Below are positions 8,862 through 17,982 of a DNA stretch of 64,000 nucleotides, piece by piece. The position numbers and the translations under genes are program-made. Position 1 is the stretch's first letter. Every line of letters begins with the position of its first letter. The notes beneath the pieces were generated by a model. That model made no database searches. It had not been told where the DNA came from and was given only the letters and a program-made list of their open reading frames with translations. This stretch comes from Thaumasiovibrio subtropicus. Its GTDB lineage: Bacteria; Pseudomonadota; Gammaproteobacteria; Enterobacterales; Vibrionaceae. The stretch spans positions 1,178,001-1,242,000 of the forward strand of contig NZ_AP023054.1 of assembly GCF_019703835.1 (NCBI RefSeq). Direction: 5' to 3'.

Positions 8862-10142
8862 TTACCCTTTTTGTACCAGTGCGTTCTCGACAGCGCTTTG
8901 AATGGCGATGCAGAGTTTTTCGATGTCACTGTCTGGGGTGATATAAGGCGGCATCATATAAACCAACTTGCCAAAGGGGCGAATCCACACGCCTAGATCA
9001 ACAAAGTGCTGCTGGATTTTCACCATGTCGACAGGGTGGGTGAGTTCGACAACCCCAATCGCACCTAGCCAACGGACATCGGCGACCAAATCGTACTTGG
9101 CAAGCGGTGCCAAACACTCAGCAAACTTAGCTTCGATGCGTGCGACATCCTGCTGCCAATGGCCTTCTTGCACCATGCCTAAACTTGCATTAGCGACCGC
9201 GCAGGCTAACGGATTACCCATAAACGTTGGTCCATGCATAAAGCAACCTGCTTCACCGCCACACACAGTGTCAGCAACATGCTTGGTGGTCATGGTAGCT
9301 GATAATGTCATATAGCCGCCTGTCAACGACTTACCTACACACATGATATCAGCCTTGATCCCGGCATGGTCACAACCAAACAGCTTACCCGTACGGCCAA
9401 AGCCCGTCGCAATTTCATCAAGAATCAGCAAGATGCCATATTCATCGCAAAGCAGACGGACTTGGCGCAAATACTCTGGGTGATAAATCCGCATTCCCCC
9501 AGTTCCTTGCACGATAGGCTCAAGGATAACCGCGGCAATATCTTGGTGGTGCTGAGCTAACTGGCTTTTAAAACTGTTGATATCTTCTGGGTTCCACTGA
9601 TCCCAGAATTGGGTTTCTGGCGATTCGGCAAACACGTGCTCAGGGAGAAAGCCTTTATAGAGGCTGTGCATCGATGTATCTGGATCTGTTACCGACATCG
9701 CGGCAAAAGTATCACCATGGTAGCCGTGGCGTAAAGTCAGGAACTTAGCACGTTTCTGGCCGCGCGAATGCCAGTACTGCAACGCCATCTTGAGGGCAAC
9801 TTCGACAGAGACTGATCCAGAGTCGGCGAGAAAGACGTGATCGAAGCCACTCATACTGAGCAATTTCTTACCAAGCTCAACAGCAGGCGCATGGGTGATA
9901 CCCCCAAACATTACATGAGACATCTTGTCGATTTGCGCTTTCGCAACGTCATTCAGCACCGGGTGATTGTAGCCATGAATAGCTGACCACCAAGAGGCGG
10001 TGCCATCGATTAAGGTTTCACCTGTTTCAAGGTAGAGTCGATTGCCTTCTGCGTGAGTGACAGGAAAGCAGGGGAGCGGGTTCAAAGTGGAGGTATAAGG
10101 ATGCCAAAGATGCTCACGGTCGAACTGCAAATCAATCTGCAT
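8862..10142 (-). CDS. bioA: Adenosylmethionine-8-amino-7-oxononanoate aminotransferase
   Basis: 426 residues. A PLP enzyme converting 7-keto-8-aminopelargonate (KAPA) to 7,8-diaminopelargonate with S-adenosylmethionine as amino donor. HLWHPYTS, SWWSAIHGYNHP, FLADSGSVSVEVA, RHGYHGDTFAAMSV and DEIATGFGRTG match E. coli BioA step by step, and the Lys in GKSLTGGYMTLSA is the PLP lysine. It is transcribed divergently from bioBFCD across a BirA-type operator, the standard gammaproteobacterial layout. This implies repression when biotin is plentiful. Confidence 0.96.
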   Translation of the reverse strand: MQIDLQFDREHLWHPYTSTLNPLPCFPVTHAEGNRLYLETGETLIDGTASWWSAIHGYNHPVLNDVAKAQIDKMSHVMFGGITHAPAVELGKKLLSMSGFDHVFLADSGSVSVEVALKMALQYWHSRGQKRAKFLTLRHGYHGDTFAAMSVTDPDTSMHSLYKGFLPEHVFAESPETQFWDQWNPEDINSFKSQLAQHHQDIAAVILEPIVQGTGGMRIYHPEYLRQVRLLCDEYGILLILDEIATGFGRTGKLFGCDHAGIKADIMCVGKSLTGGYMTLSATMTTKHVADTVCGGEAGCFMHGPTFMGNPLACAVANASLGMVQEGHWQQDVARIEAKFAECLAPLAKYDLVADVRWLGAIGVVELTHPVDMVKIQQHFVDLGVWIRPFGKLVYMMPPYITPDSDIEKLCIAIQSAVENALVQKG

Positions 10143-10159
10143 GGTTAAATTTTGTCCAG

Positions 10160-10192
10160 ATGTTAACTTGGTGATGGGATATTGGTTGACAG
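10160..10192. promoter_or_regulatory. BirA operator between bioA and bioB
   Basis: ATGTTAACT-N15-GGTTGACAG compares well with the enteric BirA box TTGTAAACC-N15-GGTTTACAA (three and two mismatches). The right arm contains the -35 element TTGACA of the bioB promoter, so BirA bound to biotinoyl-AMP would block both directions. Confidence 0.8.
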
Positions 10193-10213
10193 TCTACTAA
10201 CTAAACGTAGACT
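10186..10213 (+). promoter_or_regulatory. bioBFCD promoter, sigma70 type
   Basis: TTGACA at 10186-10191 and TAGACT at 10208-10213 are separated by 16 bases. They also lie within a second palindrome, AGTCTAC-N9-GTAGACT (10191-10213), of unknown role. Confidence 0.65.
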
Positions 10214-10253
10214 AGCCAAGCATTACACATGGAAAAAGATAAAAGGTGAGCTG

Positions 10254-11306
10254 GTGGAAATTCGTCACAACTGGACAGTAGGTGAAGTACGCGATCTGTT
10301 CGAACTGCCCTTCATGGATCTGCTGTTTAAAGCACAACAAGTGCATCGTCAGTATCATCCCGCCAACAAGGTACAAGTGAGTACCCTGCTATCGATTAAA
10401 ACAGGTGCTTGTCCTGAAGACTGTAAGTACTGTCCGCAGAGCGCGCGTTATACGACGGACGTCGAGCGTGAACGCCTTATGGAAGTTGAACGTGTCTTAG
10501 ATGCTGCTCAAAAGGCCAAGTCGTCGGGATCAACTCGCTTCTGTATGGGCGCAGCATGGAAAAACCCGAAAGAGCGTGACATGCCGCATCTAAAACAGAT
10601 GATCAAAGGCGTGAAAGAGATGGGGTTAGAGACCTGTATGACGCTCGGCATGTTGACGCCGGATCAAGCAACAGATCTCGCTGACGCTGGTCTCGACTAT
10701 TACAATCATAACCTCGACACCTCGCCAGAGTTTTACGGTCAGATCATTACTACGCGCACCTATCAAGATCGCCTTGATACGCTCAGCCATGTGCGTGATG
10801 CTGGCATGAAGATCTGTTCAGGCGGTATTATCGGCATGGGTGAGTCAGCCAATGACCGTGCAGGGTTGCTTGTTGAACTCGCGAACTTGCCCTTCCATCC
10901 TGAAAGTGTCCCTATCAACATGTTGGTGAAAGTCAAAGGTACACCACTAGAAAGTGTTGACGATGTGGATCCTTTTGATTTCGTTCGCATCATTGCGGTC
11001 GCGCGAATCATAATGCCGGAGTCGGCGGTGCGATTATCGGCAGGTCGTGAAAATATGAACGAGCAGATGCAAACACTGTGCTTTATGGCAGGTGCGAACT
11101 CGGTCTTTTATGGTTGCAAATTGCTTACCACGCCAAACCCAGCTGAAGATAAAGACATGCAGTTGTTCGCGAAGCTGGGTATTAATACGCAAGAGACGTC
11201 TCAGAAGCCTGATGAAGTCGAAGAAGAAGCATTGATGGAGCAGGTTGCCGAGCGTGTTGCAGCGCGTCCAACCAAAGATGACCTCTTCTACGATGCGAGC
11301 GTATGA
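10254..11306 (+). CDS. bioB: Biotin synthase
   Basis: 350 residues from a GTG at 10254, chosen because AGGTGA sits just before it and [20 protein letters not shown] is where Vibrio BioB proteins begin; the open frame back to 10182 runs through the promoter. A radical SAM enzyme that inserts sulfur into dethiobiotin. The [10 protein letters not shown] cluster motif binds the 4Fe-4[28 protein letters not shown] and [10 protein letters not shown] complete the barrel and the 2Fe-2S ligands. It overlaps bioF by four bases (ATGA), so translation is probably coupled. Confidence 0.96.
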   Translation: MEIRHNWTVGEVRDLFELPFMDLLFKAQQVHRQYHPANKVQVSTLLSIKTGACPEDCKYCPQSARYTTDVERERLMEVERVLDAAQKAKSSGSTRFCMGAAWKNPKERDMPHLKQMIKGVKEMGLETCMTLGMLTPDQATDLADAGLDYYNHNLDTSPEFYGQIITTRTYQDRLDTLSHVRDAGMKICSGGIIGMGESANDRAGLLVELANLPFHPESVPINMLVKVKGTPLESVDDVDPFDFVRIIAVARIIMPESAVRLSAGRENMNEQMQTLCFMAGANSVFYGCKLLTTPNPAEDKDMQLFAKLGINTQETSQKPDEVEEEALMEQVAERVAARPTKDDLFYDASV

Positions 11307-12418
11307 GTCGGCACACCCGAGAGTTAGCGTGGCGCGCTGAACTTGATGCGCGGACAGCACAAGGGTTGCGCCGTCGTCAGCAGGAAAACCGCTTTGCGTC
11401 ACAGCAGGTGATTAACTTTTCGAGCAATGACTATCTCGGTTTATCTCAGGCTGATGCGGTTAAAAACGCCTTTCAAGAAGGCGTTAATCAGTATGGGGCT
11501 GGCAGTGGTGCCTCCCCGTTAGTCACCGGTTTCTATCCCGCTCATCAAAAGTTGGTGTCACAATTGTGTGATTGGCTAAACAAACCCTGTGCACTGCTGT
11601 TTAGTAGTGGGTTTTCGGCGAATCAAGCGCTGCTTTTTACCTTGTTACAGCGTGAAGATGTTGTGCTTCAAGATAAGCTGAATCATGCCTCGCTCCTCGA
11701 AGCAGGGCAGTTGTCACCAGCAACACAATGGCGTTTTCGTCACAATGATATGCGCGATTTGGAAAAGCGTCTTCAGCGACACATGCCCTTGCTGACAATC
11801 ACTGAGGGTGTGTTCAGCATGGATGGTGATAAAGCGCCATTGACTGAAATGGCCCAACTGTGTGCCGACGCAGACAGTATGCTAATGGTCGATGACGCTC
11901 ATGCGATTGGTGTACTCGGCGAGCAAGGTGAAGGCTCTGCTGCGGAAATCACCCCCGACATTACCTTGGTGACCTTTGGTAAAGCACTCGGCGTGCATGG
12001 CGCCGCCATTCTATGCGATGAACTCGTGTATGACTATTTGTTGCAGTACGCGCGTCATTACACGTATTCAACGGCGATGCCACCTGCACAGGCGATGGCC
12101 GTCAGTGCTGCCATTGAATGCGCGCAAACTGAACATTGGCGACGTGAAAAGCTGCAGGCATTGTCGGCGTGTTTCTATGAAACGCTGGATAGCACTATTC
12201 ATGCCCCCATCACTGAGACCGCTATTAAGCCTGTCATCATAGCGGATACTGTGCAATGCCTAGCGGTGTCTGAACAGCTTAAGGGGCTTGGTTTTCATGT
12301 TAGCGCAATACGTCCGCCGACAGTGCCGACATCACGACTACGGATAACCCTTACAGCATCGCACACTGCGCAGCAAGTTATCGCGCTTTGTCAGGCATTG
12401 AATCGAATTTTGTCGTAA
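11303..12418 (+). CDS. bioF: 8-amino-7-oxononanoate synthase
   Basis: 371 residues, slightly shorter than E. coli BioF (384). A PLP enzyme condensing pimeloyl-ACP (or -CoA) with alanine to [55 protein letters not shown] and the PLP lysine in [12 protein letters not shown] are all present. The start overlaps the bioB stop, and a 36-base gap follows before bioC. Confidence 0.95.
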   Translation: MSRHTRELAWRAELDARTAQGLRRRQQENRFASQQVINFSSNDYLGLSQADAVKNAFQEGVNQYGAGSGASPLVTGFYPAHQKLVSQLCDWLNKPCALLFSSGFSANQALLFTLLQREDVVLQDKLNHASLLEAGQLSPATQWRFRHNDMRDLEKRLQRHMPLLTITEGVFSMDGDKAPLTEMAQLCADADSMLMVDDAHAIGVLGEQGEGSAAEITPDITLVTFGKALGVHGAAILCDELVYDYLLQYARHYTYSTAMPPAQAMAVSAAIECAQTEHWRREKLQALSACFYETLDSTIHAPITETAIKPVIIADTVQCLAVSEQLKGLGFHVSAIRPPTVPTSRLRITLTASHTAQQVIALCQALNRILS

Positions 12419-12454
12419 CACACTGGAATAACAATAACAGCAGAGAGTGAGCTT

Positions 12455-13234
12455 ATGTTCTCTGAACAAAAACAAGCCATCGCCAATGCGTTTGGAAAAG
12501 CGGCGCTGAGCTATGATGCCAGCGCAGAGTTTCAGCGTCGCGTTGGGCATGCACTACTTGATCGACTCCCTTATTTCGATCGTCCTCAACATGTGATTGA
12601 TGTCGGTTGCGGTACGGGCTACTTTTCCTCGCAGCTGCGTGATAAGGGCCATAACGTGACCTGTGTTGACCTTAGCCAAGCCATGCTGGATGTCGCGAAT
12701 CAGCGTTGTGGTGAAAGTGTCGATTACCTTCAGGCGGATGCTGAAAACTTACCTCTACCGTCGAATTCGATTGATATCGCGTTTTCTAGCTTAGCCTTGC
12801 AATGGTGTTCTGATTTGAGCGTCCCACTGCAAGAGATGCGCCGCGTGGTGCGCCCCGGTGGGATCATTGCTTTTACTACTCTCGTAGATGGTAGCTTAAA
12901 GGAACTGTCAGAAGCTTGGGCTTCCGTTGATTCTTATCAACATATCAATGAATTTTTATCAGAAAAGTTGATAAAAGTTGCGTTAGCGCAAGCGGGGCTT
13001 TCCGCAGAGCCCGTAGAATTTGTGCCAATTGTTCAATATTACGCAAGTGCAAAAGCGTTGATGCGCGACCTAAAAGGCATTGGTGCAAACCATGTACCTC
13101 AAGCGCGTCGGCCTGGATTGTCTGGGCGCAGAGCGATCGATCAAGTCGAGCAGGCTTATCAACAATATCGCCACGACAACAACCTTTTGCCTGCGACCTA
13201 TCAAGTATGTTTCGGAGTGATCGTCAATGAGTAA
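12455..13234 (+). CDS. bioC: Malonyl-[ACP] O-methyltransferase
   Basis: 259 residues. It methylates malonyl-ACP so that fatty acid synthase can build the pimeloyl chain. The SAM-binding Rossmann fold is clear: HVIDVGCGTGYFSSQL (motif I), VTCVDLSQAMLDVA, LQADAENLPLPSNSIDIAFSSLALQW and RVVRPGGIIAFTTL. The opening AIANAFGKAALSYDASAEFQRRVG is the BioC N-terminus that recognises ACP. The last codons overlap bioD by eight bases. The matching esterase BioH is not in this window. Confidence 0.94.
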   Translation: MFSEQKQAIANAFGKAALSYDASAEFQRRVGHALLDRLPYFDRPQHVIDVGCGTGYFSSQLRDKGHNVTCVDLSQAMLDVANQRCGESVDYLQADAENLPLPSNSIDIAFSSLALQWCSDLSVPLQEMRRVVRPGGIIAFTTLVDGSLKELSEAWASVDSYQHINEFLSEKLIKVALAQAGLSAEPVEFVPIVQYYASAKALMRDLKGIGANHVPQARRPGLSGRRAIDQVEQAYQQYRHDNNLLPATYQVCFGVIVNE

Positions 13235-13922
13235 CGCGTTTTTTGTTGCGGGTACCGACACTGAAGTGGGCAAGACTGTGTGTAGTCGTGCCATTATCCA
13301 ATCTGCAGTCGCTGCAGGTGTACAAGTCGCCGGGTTCAAACCTGTTGCGTCGGGCAGCCAGATCACGCCAGTCGGTACCCGAAATACCGATGCGCTTTAT
13401 CTACAAGATGCATCCAATGTTGAACTGACGTACGAAGAAGTAAACCCTTATACGTTAGTTGAAGCATCTTCACCGCATTTGTCTGCACGCAAAGAAGATA
13501 TTGCTATTGAGTTCGACGTGATTGATAGTGCGTTCGCGCACTTAAAATCGAAGTCAGAAATGGTGTTAGTCGAAGGTGCTGGTGGCTGGCGTGTGCCCGT
13601 TACCGATGAGATTTACCTTTCAGATTGGGTCCAGCGTCAGAAGTTGCCTGTCATCTTAGTCGTTGGGGTCAAATTAGGCTGTATGAGTCATGCAGTGTTA
13701 ACTGCTGAAGCGATAGAACGTGATGGCCTTGAAGTTGTCGGTTGGGTTGCCAATCGTATTAACCCGGGATTAGATAACTATGCGGATGTGATTAAGTGGC
13801 TGGAAGACAAGCTACCGGGTCAAAAGTTGGGTGAAATCCCTTACATGCCGGGTATCACTAAACGGGATCTGTCGAGCTATATTGACTTCTCTCTATTGGC
13901 ATCGAATGATACAAGTAAGTAA
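13227..13922 (+). CDS. bioD: Dethiobiotin synthetase
   Basis: 231 residues. It closes the ureido ring on 7,8-diaminopelargonate with ATP and CO2. FFVAGTDTEVGKTVCSR is the P-loop, GFKPVASGSQ carries the KPVASG motif, and VEGAGGWRVP the GAGG loop. Last gene of bioBFCD, ended by a terminator. Confidence 0.95.
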   Translation: MSNAFFVAGTDTEVGKTVCSRAIIQSAVAAGVQVAGFKPVASGSQITPVGTRNTDALYLQDASNVELTYEEVNPYTLVEASSPHLSARKEDIAIEFDVIDSAFAHLKSKSEMVLVEGAGGWRVPVTDEIYLSDWVQRQKLPVILVVGVKLGCMSHAVLTAEAIERDGLEVVGWVANRINPGLDNYADVIKWLEDKLPGQKLGEIPYMPGITKRDLSSYIDFSLLASNDTSK

Positions 13923-13933
13923 TCTCTGAGTAT

Positions 13934-13970
13934 AAAACACCGTTAAGTAAAAGACTTAGCGGTGTTTTTT
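13934..13970 (+). terminator. Rho-independent terminator of bioBFCD
   Basis: AACACCGTTAAGT pairs with ACTTAGCGGTGTT with one mismatch around an AAAG-type loop, followed by a T-run. Confidence 0.92.
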
Positions 13971-14533
13971 GTTTGTTTAGCGTCGAAATTGTTCATATCT
14001 TCACGATAATATTATTGAGAACAGAATACGTCGTATATTAAAACTAAATTTTTAATATTCCTGATTTTAAAAGCGTTTTATTAGTTTCCCACCTGAAATT
14101 AACGACTAATTGAAAGATTGCAATTAAATCGATTACATTTCACAAGTCCGATCACTCTCTTTTCTGAGTAACGCTGTCAAAATATGTAAGCAATGGTATT
14201 CCTATTGAGACGGAAAAGGCGATTTTCTTACACTTTAATCGTGGTAAATGCATGTTCATATGGAATAAAAACTTAAATTAGTGATATTGATCACCATCAA
14301 AAGTGTAAGATTATGTAACGTGATCTTGGTCTCTTATTTGCCGCGCTTATGCTCTAGCTTTTTCTATACTTCTCCTGAATTCACTCGTCATGTTGGCAGG
14401 TAAATATATAAAAACTCGAATATAGAAGTCGTAAATAAAAAGCAAATCTAAAACTTTACTTATTGTTTCACTAAACAATGAGCGGACTCGTTTTATTTAA
14501 AATTCATAGTGCATCGAAATAGAGGGATTTTCT
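13971..14533. other. AT-rich upstream region of the lipoprotein genes
   Basis: About 560 bases without a gene. It is clearly richer in A+T than the genes on either side, especially 14000-14130 and 14400-14500. It holds an overlapping CRP/FNR-type site at 14281-14300. The long AT-rich leader is the kind of region H-NS-like proteins occupy (inference). Confidence 0.55.
14281..14300. promoter_or_regulatory. Overlapping FNR and CRP-type sites
   Basis: TTGAT-CACC-ATCAA at 14287-14300 matches the FNR consensus TTGAT-N4-ATCAA exactly. It overlaps GTGA-TATTGA-TCAC at 14281-14294, the inner core of a CRP site with both outermost bases unmatched. About 240 bases before the lipoprotein start. This implies control by oxygen and possibly cAMP. 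Confidence 0.6.
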
Positions 14534-17500
14534 ATGAGCAGAAAGACCAAGATGCTCACGTTGGCGACGGCAATTTCCTTTGTCCTTGCTGGGTGCGGTG
14601 GAGGTGGAAGTGATTCCGTCGTCGGAGGCGGCGGCGATGGCGGAGGTGGCGGCGGCGATGGCGGCGGCGGTGGTGGTGGTGGTGGCACACCCATCACACT
14701 GACATCAGGCGTGAAGACGGTGATCGGCCAAGCCTTTGATCCCAAAGTGCAAGCTGCCGGTACTGGTGATGCCTCCCAGAATGCGGTGACCGTTACCGTG
14801 GACGTGCAAGATGCGAGCGGGACGTCGTTACTTGATGCACCCATAGCCACGACAACCGATGACTCAGGCCAGTATCAAGTAGACCTACCTGGAAGCTATA
14901 CCTCAACCCCTTCGAAAGTGATTGTTACCTATCAAAAAGATGGCTTTCTTGAAGGCGAAAAAGTGATTCCGTTGGACTCACAGCAGGCGTCAGCCCAAGT
15001 TCCGTTGCCATTATCCCCTGTTGCGACAAACACGGTGAAACGTTCAGATATTGTCGATAACGTCCTAGCCGCAGACGGTGATGGTCGTTGGCACATGAGT
15101 CTGGTTAAAACCAATGATGGTCGACTCGAAATCCGGGAAGGGGCTGCCCCTGCATCAATTGCTGCCGGTGAAGCGGATCTGTTGAATTTATCACTGGTTC
15201 CCAGCACGATTGCCGAAGATGTCGAAGCGATTACAACTCGCGCAGCACATTTTGATTCGAGTGATGCCAGCGATATTCAGAACTTCCCTGGTGAGTTTGA
15301 AGGGGTTGGTGAAACGAATACGACCGTTGATGGTATCGACCTCGTTTCGGATGGCAATGGTACAGAAACCTATCAGTTGATCTCGTCGACCTTTAGCCAA
15401 TTGGTTATCGAAGACCAAGATGGTAACTCACTGCAATTTGATGAGAGCGCATCCACTGCGGCAGATGATCCTGCCATCATCGTGATGCGCGTACCGCAAG
15501 GTAGCTACCCGACTATCACGGAAGATGCCAACTTAGATCTCAATAACTTCCAAGTCCCTATCTATGTGTATAGCGGCGAATGGCGCTTTGTGGGATACGG
15601 TACCTTAACGGACAACACAGGGGCTACGCCATATACCGAAAGTGGTGCCTTTGCCTTTGCCGATGGCGTGACCTATGACGCAACGAGCAATGCATTGGAT
15701 ATGTCCGCCGAGACCAAGCAAGTCTATGTGCGAGTCTTTGTCACGAAAGCGAACGAATGGCTACGTTGGATCAACCTTGATTGGCCGATCCGCACTTCAA
15801 TCAAAGAGATCTGTTTCTTCGGCAAGATCGATTTTGAGAGCCAATCAGAAATCGGTGATCGCTATAACGGTTACTTGAACTTCGAAACGCCGGATAACGG
15901 CTGGGACAATGTGTTGGTCAACAACGGTAACTACCGTAAGACTATCGCGGTTGGTTCAGCAGAGGCCGTTGTGACTGATCCTAACAATTGGGGTCTGTCG
16001 GTCTTTAATGCGCGTGTCGGTTCGGGTGTGACTGAGTACATCCCGGTCGATAACTTCCCGAATCCATTACAAATCGGTGAGGCAAACTGTAATGAAGTGA
16101 ACTTCACGATGCAGAACGACTGGGCATGTTCTATCACAGGTACGGTCACGGATACGAGCGGGAATGGACTCGCCAATGAAGTTGTGACGCTGCGTGGTGC
16201 GAGTGGTCAATCTGTAGCGCTCACGGATGCTGACGGTGATTATCGCTTTGCAGCAAACTGTAGTACCGACCAATCTGTACGCGCCTTGCTACAGACCAAG
16301 CCTGTTACCGCCGCAGATCTAGCCGATGGCAGCCAAGTGGTCGATTTCCAAGAACAGAATCGCGTACCTCAGGTATCACTCTCAGGAGATGATAGCACTA
16401 AGGTTAATGCCGATTACGTCTTGTTCTGGAATGCCTTTGACCCCGATGACCTCACCGCTGAACTCGAGCCAGAAGCACTGACGTGTAACAACGGTGCCTG
16501 CCCAACAGAGTCTGAATTGACGAGTAACCGACTCGTGATGAACTTTGATGCTGCGGGTGACGTGACGATACGGATGACGGTGCGGGATGCTGATAACGGT
16601 GTTGGCATTGATACCAAAGTTATCACAGTTAACCCTGCCGATAACCGCTTACCGACCATCTCTGGTTTCGAAGTGGGACAGGTCATTCCTGATGTCGATA
16701 GCGAAGAGGATCTCGCCCTGTTTGAACGTCTTGATAGTGAAGATGATTCAACCTCAGTGCGCGAAGGTTCTACCGCGACATTGACCGTGAATGCGCAAGA
16801 TCTCGATGGTGATGCACTCACTTACACTTGGACCGGTGTGGGTGACTGTACGACCGCCACCTGTACGCTTGCGACCGGCAGTGTAGGTGATATCGAAGCC
16901 AGTGTGGATGTGAGTGACGGTAAAGCCACAGTCTCTGGGGATGTGGTCGTGAAAGTGGAAGAAGACAAGGCGCCAGTGATTGAGTCTGTGTCGGTTTCAC
17001 CGAGCGAAATTGTCGCCATTGGTGGTGAAAATGTCGCGAACGCTATCCAGCTTGTTGCCGCCTTTAGCGATGACTTTACCCCACGTCGTGTCCTCAACAA
17101 GTCATGGCAGATCTTCCGTATTACCGAAGATGAAGTGTCAACGGCAGCAGAAGAGGCACTGACCTTGAACCTCACCACGGATGAGGATACGGGTGTCACA
17201 AGCATCGATCCGGGCCAATTGGCAGTCGGTCAATATCGCGCACAGATCACGGTGCAAGATATCGACGCGCAAGGCAACCCAGGTAACAGTACTGCTTCTT
17301 CAGCAGAGCAAGGTCTGTTTGAGGTGAAAGACAACCTCGCACCTGTTGTTGATGTGACAGCATCTAGCAACCTGCTGACGGCAACCAGCAGCGGCGGCCT
17401 CGTTGATTTGAGTGTCACAGCAACCGTGAGTGATGACCAAACCGCGTTGGCAGATCTTGAGTTGGATTGGAATGTGTCACCGACACTGACCAATACCGCT

Positions 17501-17956
17501 TCTGCGGATGGATTGACGCTGACAGTTGCAAGTAGCGACCTTCGCCCTGGTACCTATACCTTTTCGCTTGAAGTGACGGATGGCAATAACACCTCAACCA
17601 CAGACACCACGACGGTGACGATTGAGGAGCCAGATGTGCCTGAAGTGACCACGCTTAACGTCACACCGAAACTTCAACAGTCTGACCAAAGTGGCACGAA
17701 CCCGGGAGAAATCGCGGTGAATGCAGCGGCGCGTGCAGACACAGAAGTGAGCTTTGCGTGGAGCGTTACCCCAACATTGAACTTTACTGAAGTCAATGAT
17801 GGAGCAGGTATTCGCTTTGCAGCAGGCAGTGTGGCTGAAGGGCAATACACGGTGTCAGTGATTGCCACTGATGAATTTGGACAAGAATCGGAACCCCAAA
17901 CGACCACCTTTGAAGTCTTCGAAGCGAGCGGCAATGTGGGCGTGGATATCGAATAG
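14534..17956 (+). CDS. Large surface lipoprotein with Gly-rich linker and repeated Ig-like/PKD-like domains
   Basis: 1140 residues. A lipoprotein signal ends at lipobox VLAGC (Cys21), with Gly at +2, so outer-membrane sorting is expected. A flexible Gly-rich linker (about residues 22-52) follows. Then come a carboxypeptidase-regulatory-like segment (DAPIATTTDDSGQYQVDLP), a long unique middle with WRFVGYGTL and WINLDWPIRTSIKE, and a second regulatory-like segment (SITGTVTDTSGNGLANEVVTL). At least four Ig/PKD-like units follow, each starting near NRVPQV, NRLPTI, KAPVIE or LAPVVD and carrying DxDGD-type acidic loops. No catalytic motif seen. Probably extracellular binding or structural. The next lipoprotein starts 27 bases downstream and shares the transcript. 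Confidence 0.8.
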   Translation: MSRKTKMLTLATAISFVLAGCGGGGSDSVVGGGGDGGGGGGDGGGGGGGGGTPITLTSGVKTVIGQAFDPKVQAAGTGDASQNAVTVTVDVQDASGTSLLDAPIATTTDDSGQYQVDLPGSYTSTPSKVIVTYQKDGFLEGEKVIPLDSQQASAQVPLPLSPVATNTVKRSDIVDNVLAADGDGRWHMSLVKTNDGRLEIREGAAPASIAAGEADLLNLSLVPSTIAEDVEAITTRAAHFDSSDASDIQNFPGEFEGVGETNTTVDGIDLVSDGNGTETYQLISSTFSQLVIEDQDGNSLQFDESASTAADDPAIIVMRVPQGSYPTITEDANLDLNNFQVPIYVYSGEWRFVGYGTLTDNTGATPYTESGAFAFADGVTYDATSNALDMSAETKQVYVRVFVTKANEWLRWINLDWPIRTSIKEICFFGKIDFESQSEIGDRYNGYLNFETPDNGWDNVLVNNGNYRKTIAVGSAEAVVTDPNNWGLSVFNARVGSGVTEYIPVDNFPNPLQIGEANCNEVNFTMQNDWACSITGTVTDTSGNGLANEVVTLRGASGQSVALTDADGDYRFAANCSTDQSVRALLQTKPVTAADLADGSQVVDFQEQNRVPQVSLSGDDSTKVNADYVLFWNAFDPDDLTAELEPEALTCNNGACPTESELTSNRLVMNFDAAGDVTIRMTVRDADNGVGIDTKVITVNPADNRLPTISGFEVGQVIPDVDSEEDLALFERLDSEDDSTSVREGSTATLTVNAQDLDGDALTYTWTGVGDCTTATCTLATGSVGDIEASVDVSDGKATVSGDVVVKVEEDKAPVIESVSVSPSEIVAIGGENVANAIQLVAAFSDDFTPRRVLNKSWQIFRITEDEVSTAAEEALTLNLTTDEDTGVTSIDPGQLAVGQYRAQITVQDIDAQGNPGNSTASSAEQGLFEVKDNLAPVVDVTASSNLLTATSSGGLVDLSVTATVSDDQTALADLELDWNVSPTLTNTASADGLTLTVASSDLRPGTYTFSLEVTDGNNTSTTDTTTVTIEEPDVPEVTTLNVTPKLQQSDQSGTNPGEIAVNAAARADTEVSFAWSVTPTLNFTEVNDGAGIRFAAGSVAEGQYTVSVIATDEFGQESEPQTTTFEVFEASGNVGVDIE

Positions 17957-17982
17957 TAACCGGACGATTAAAGGGAAACGTT

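Noticed and set aside
14497-14850. Proline-rich minus-strand ORF opposite the Gly-rich linker
   Set aside because: A mirror of the GGN codon run of the lipoprotein gene on the other strand; no independent signal.
16414-17205. Long serine/threonine-rich minus-strand ORFs opposite the 1140-residue lipoprotein
   Set aside because: Produced by the codon pattern of the Ig-like domains; not genes.
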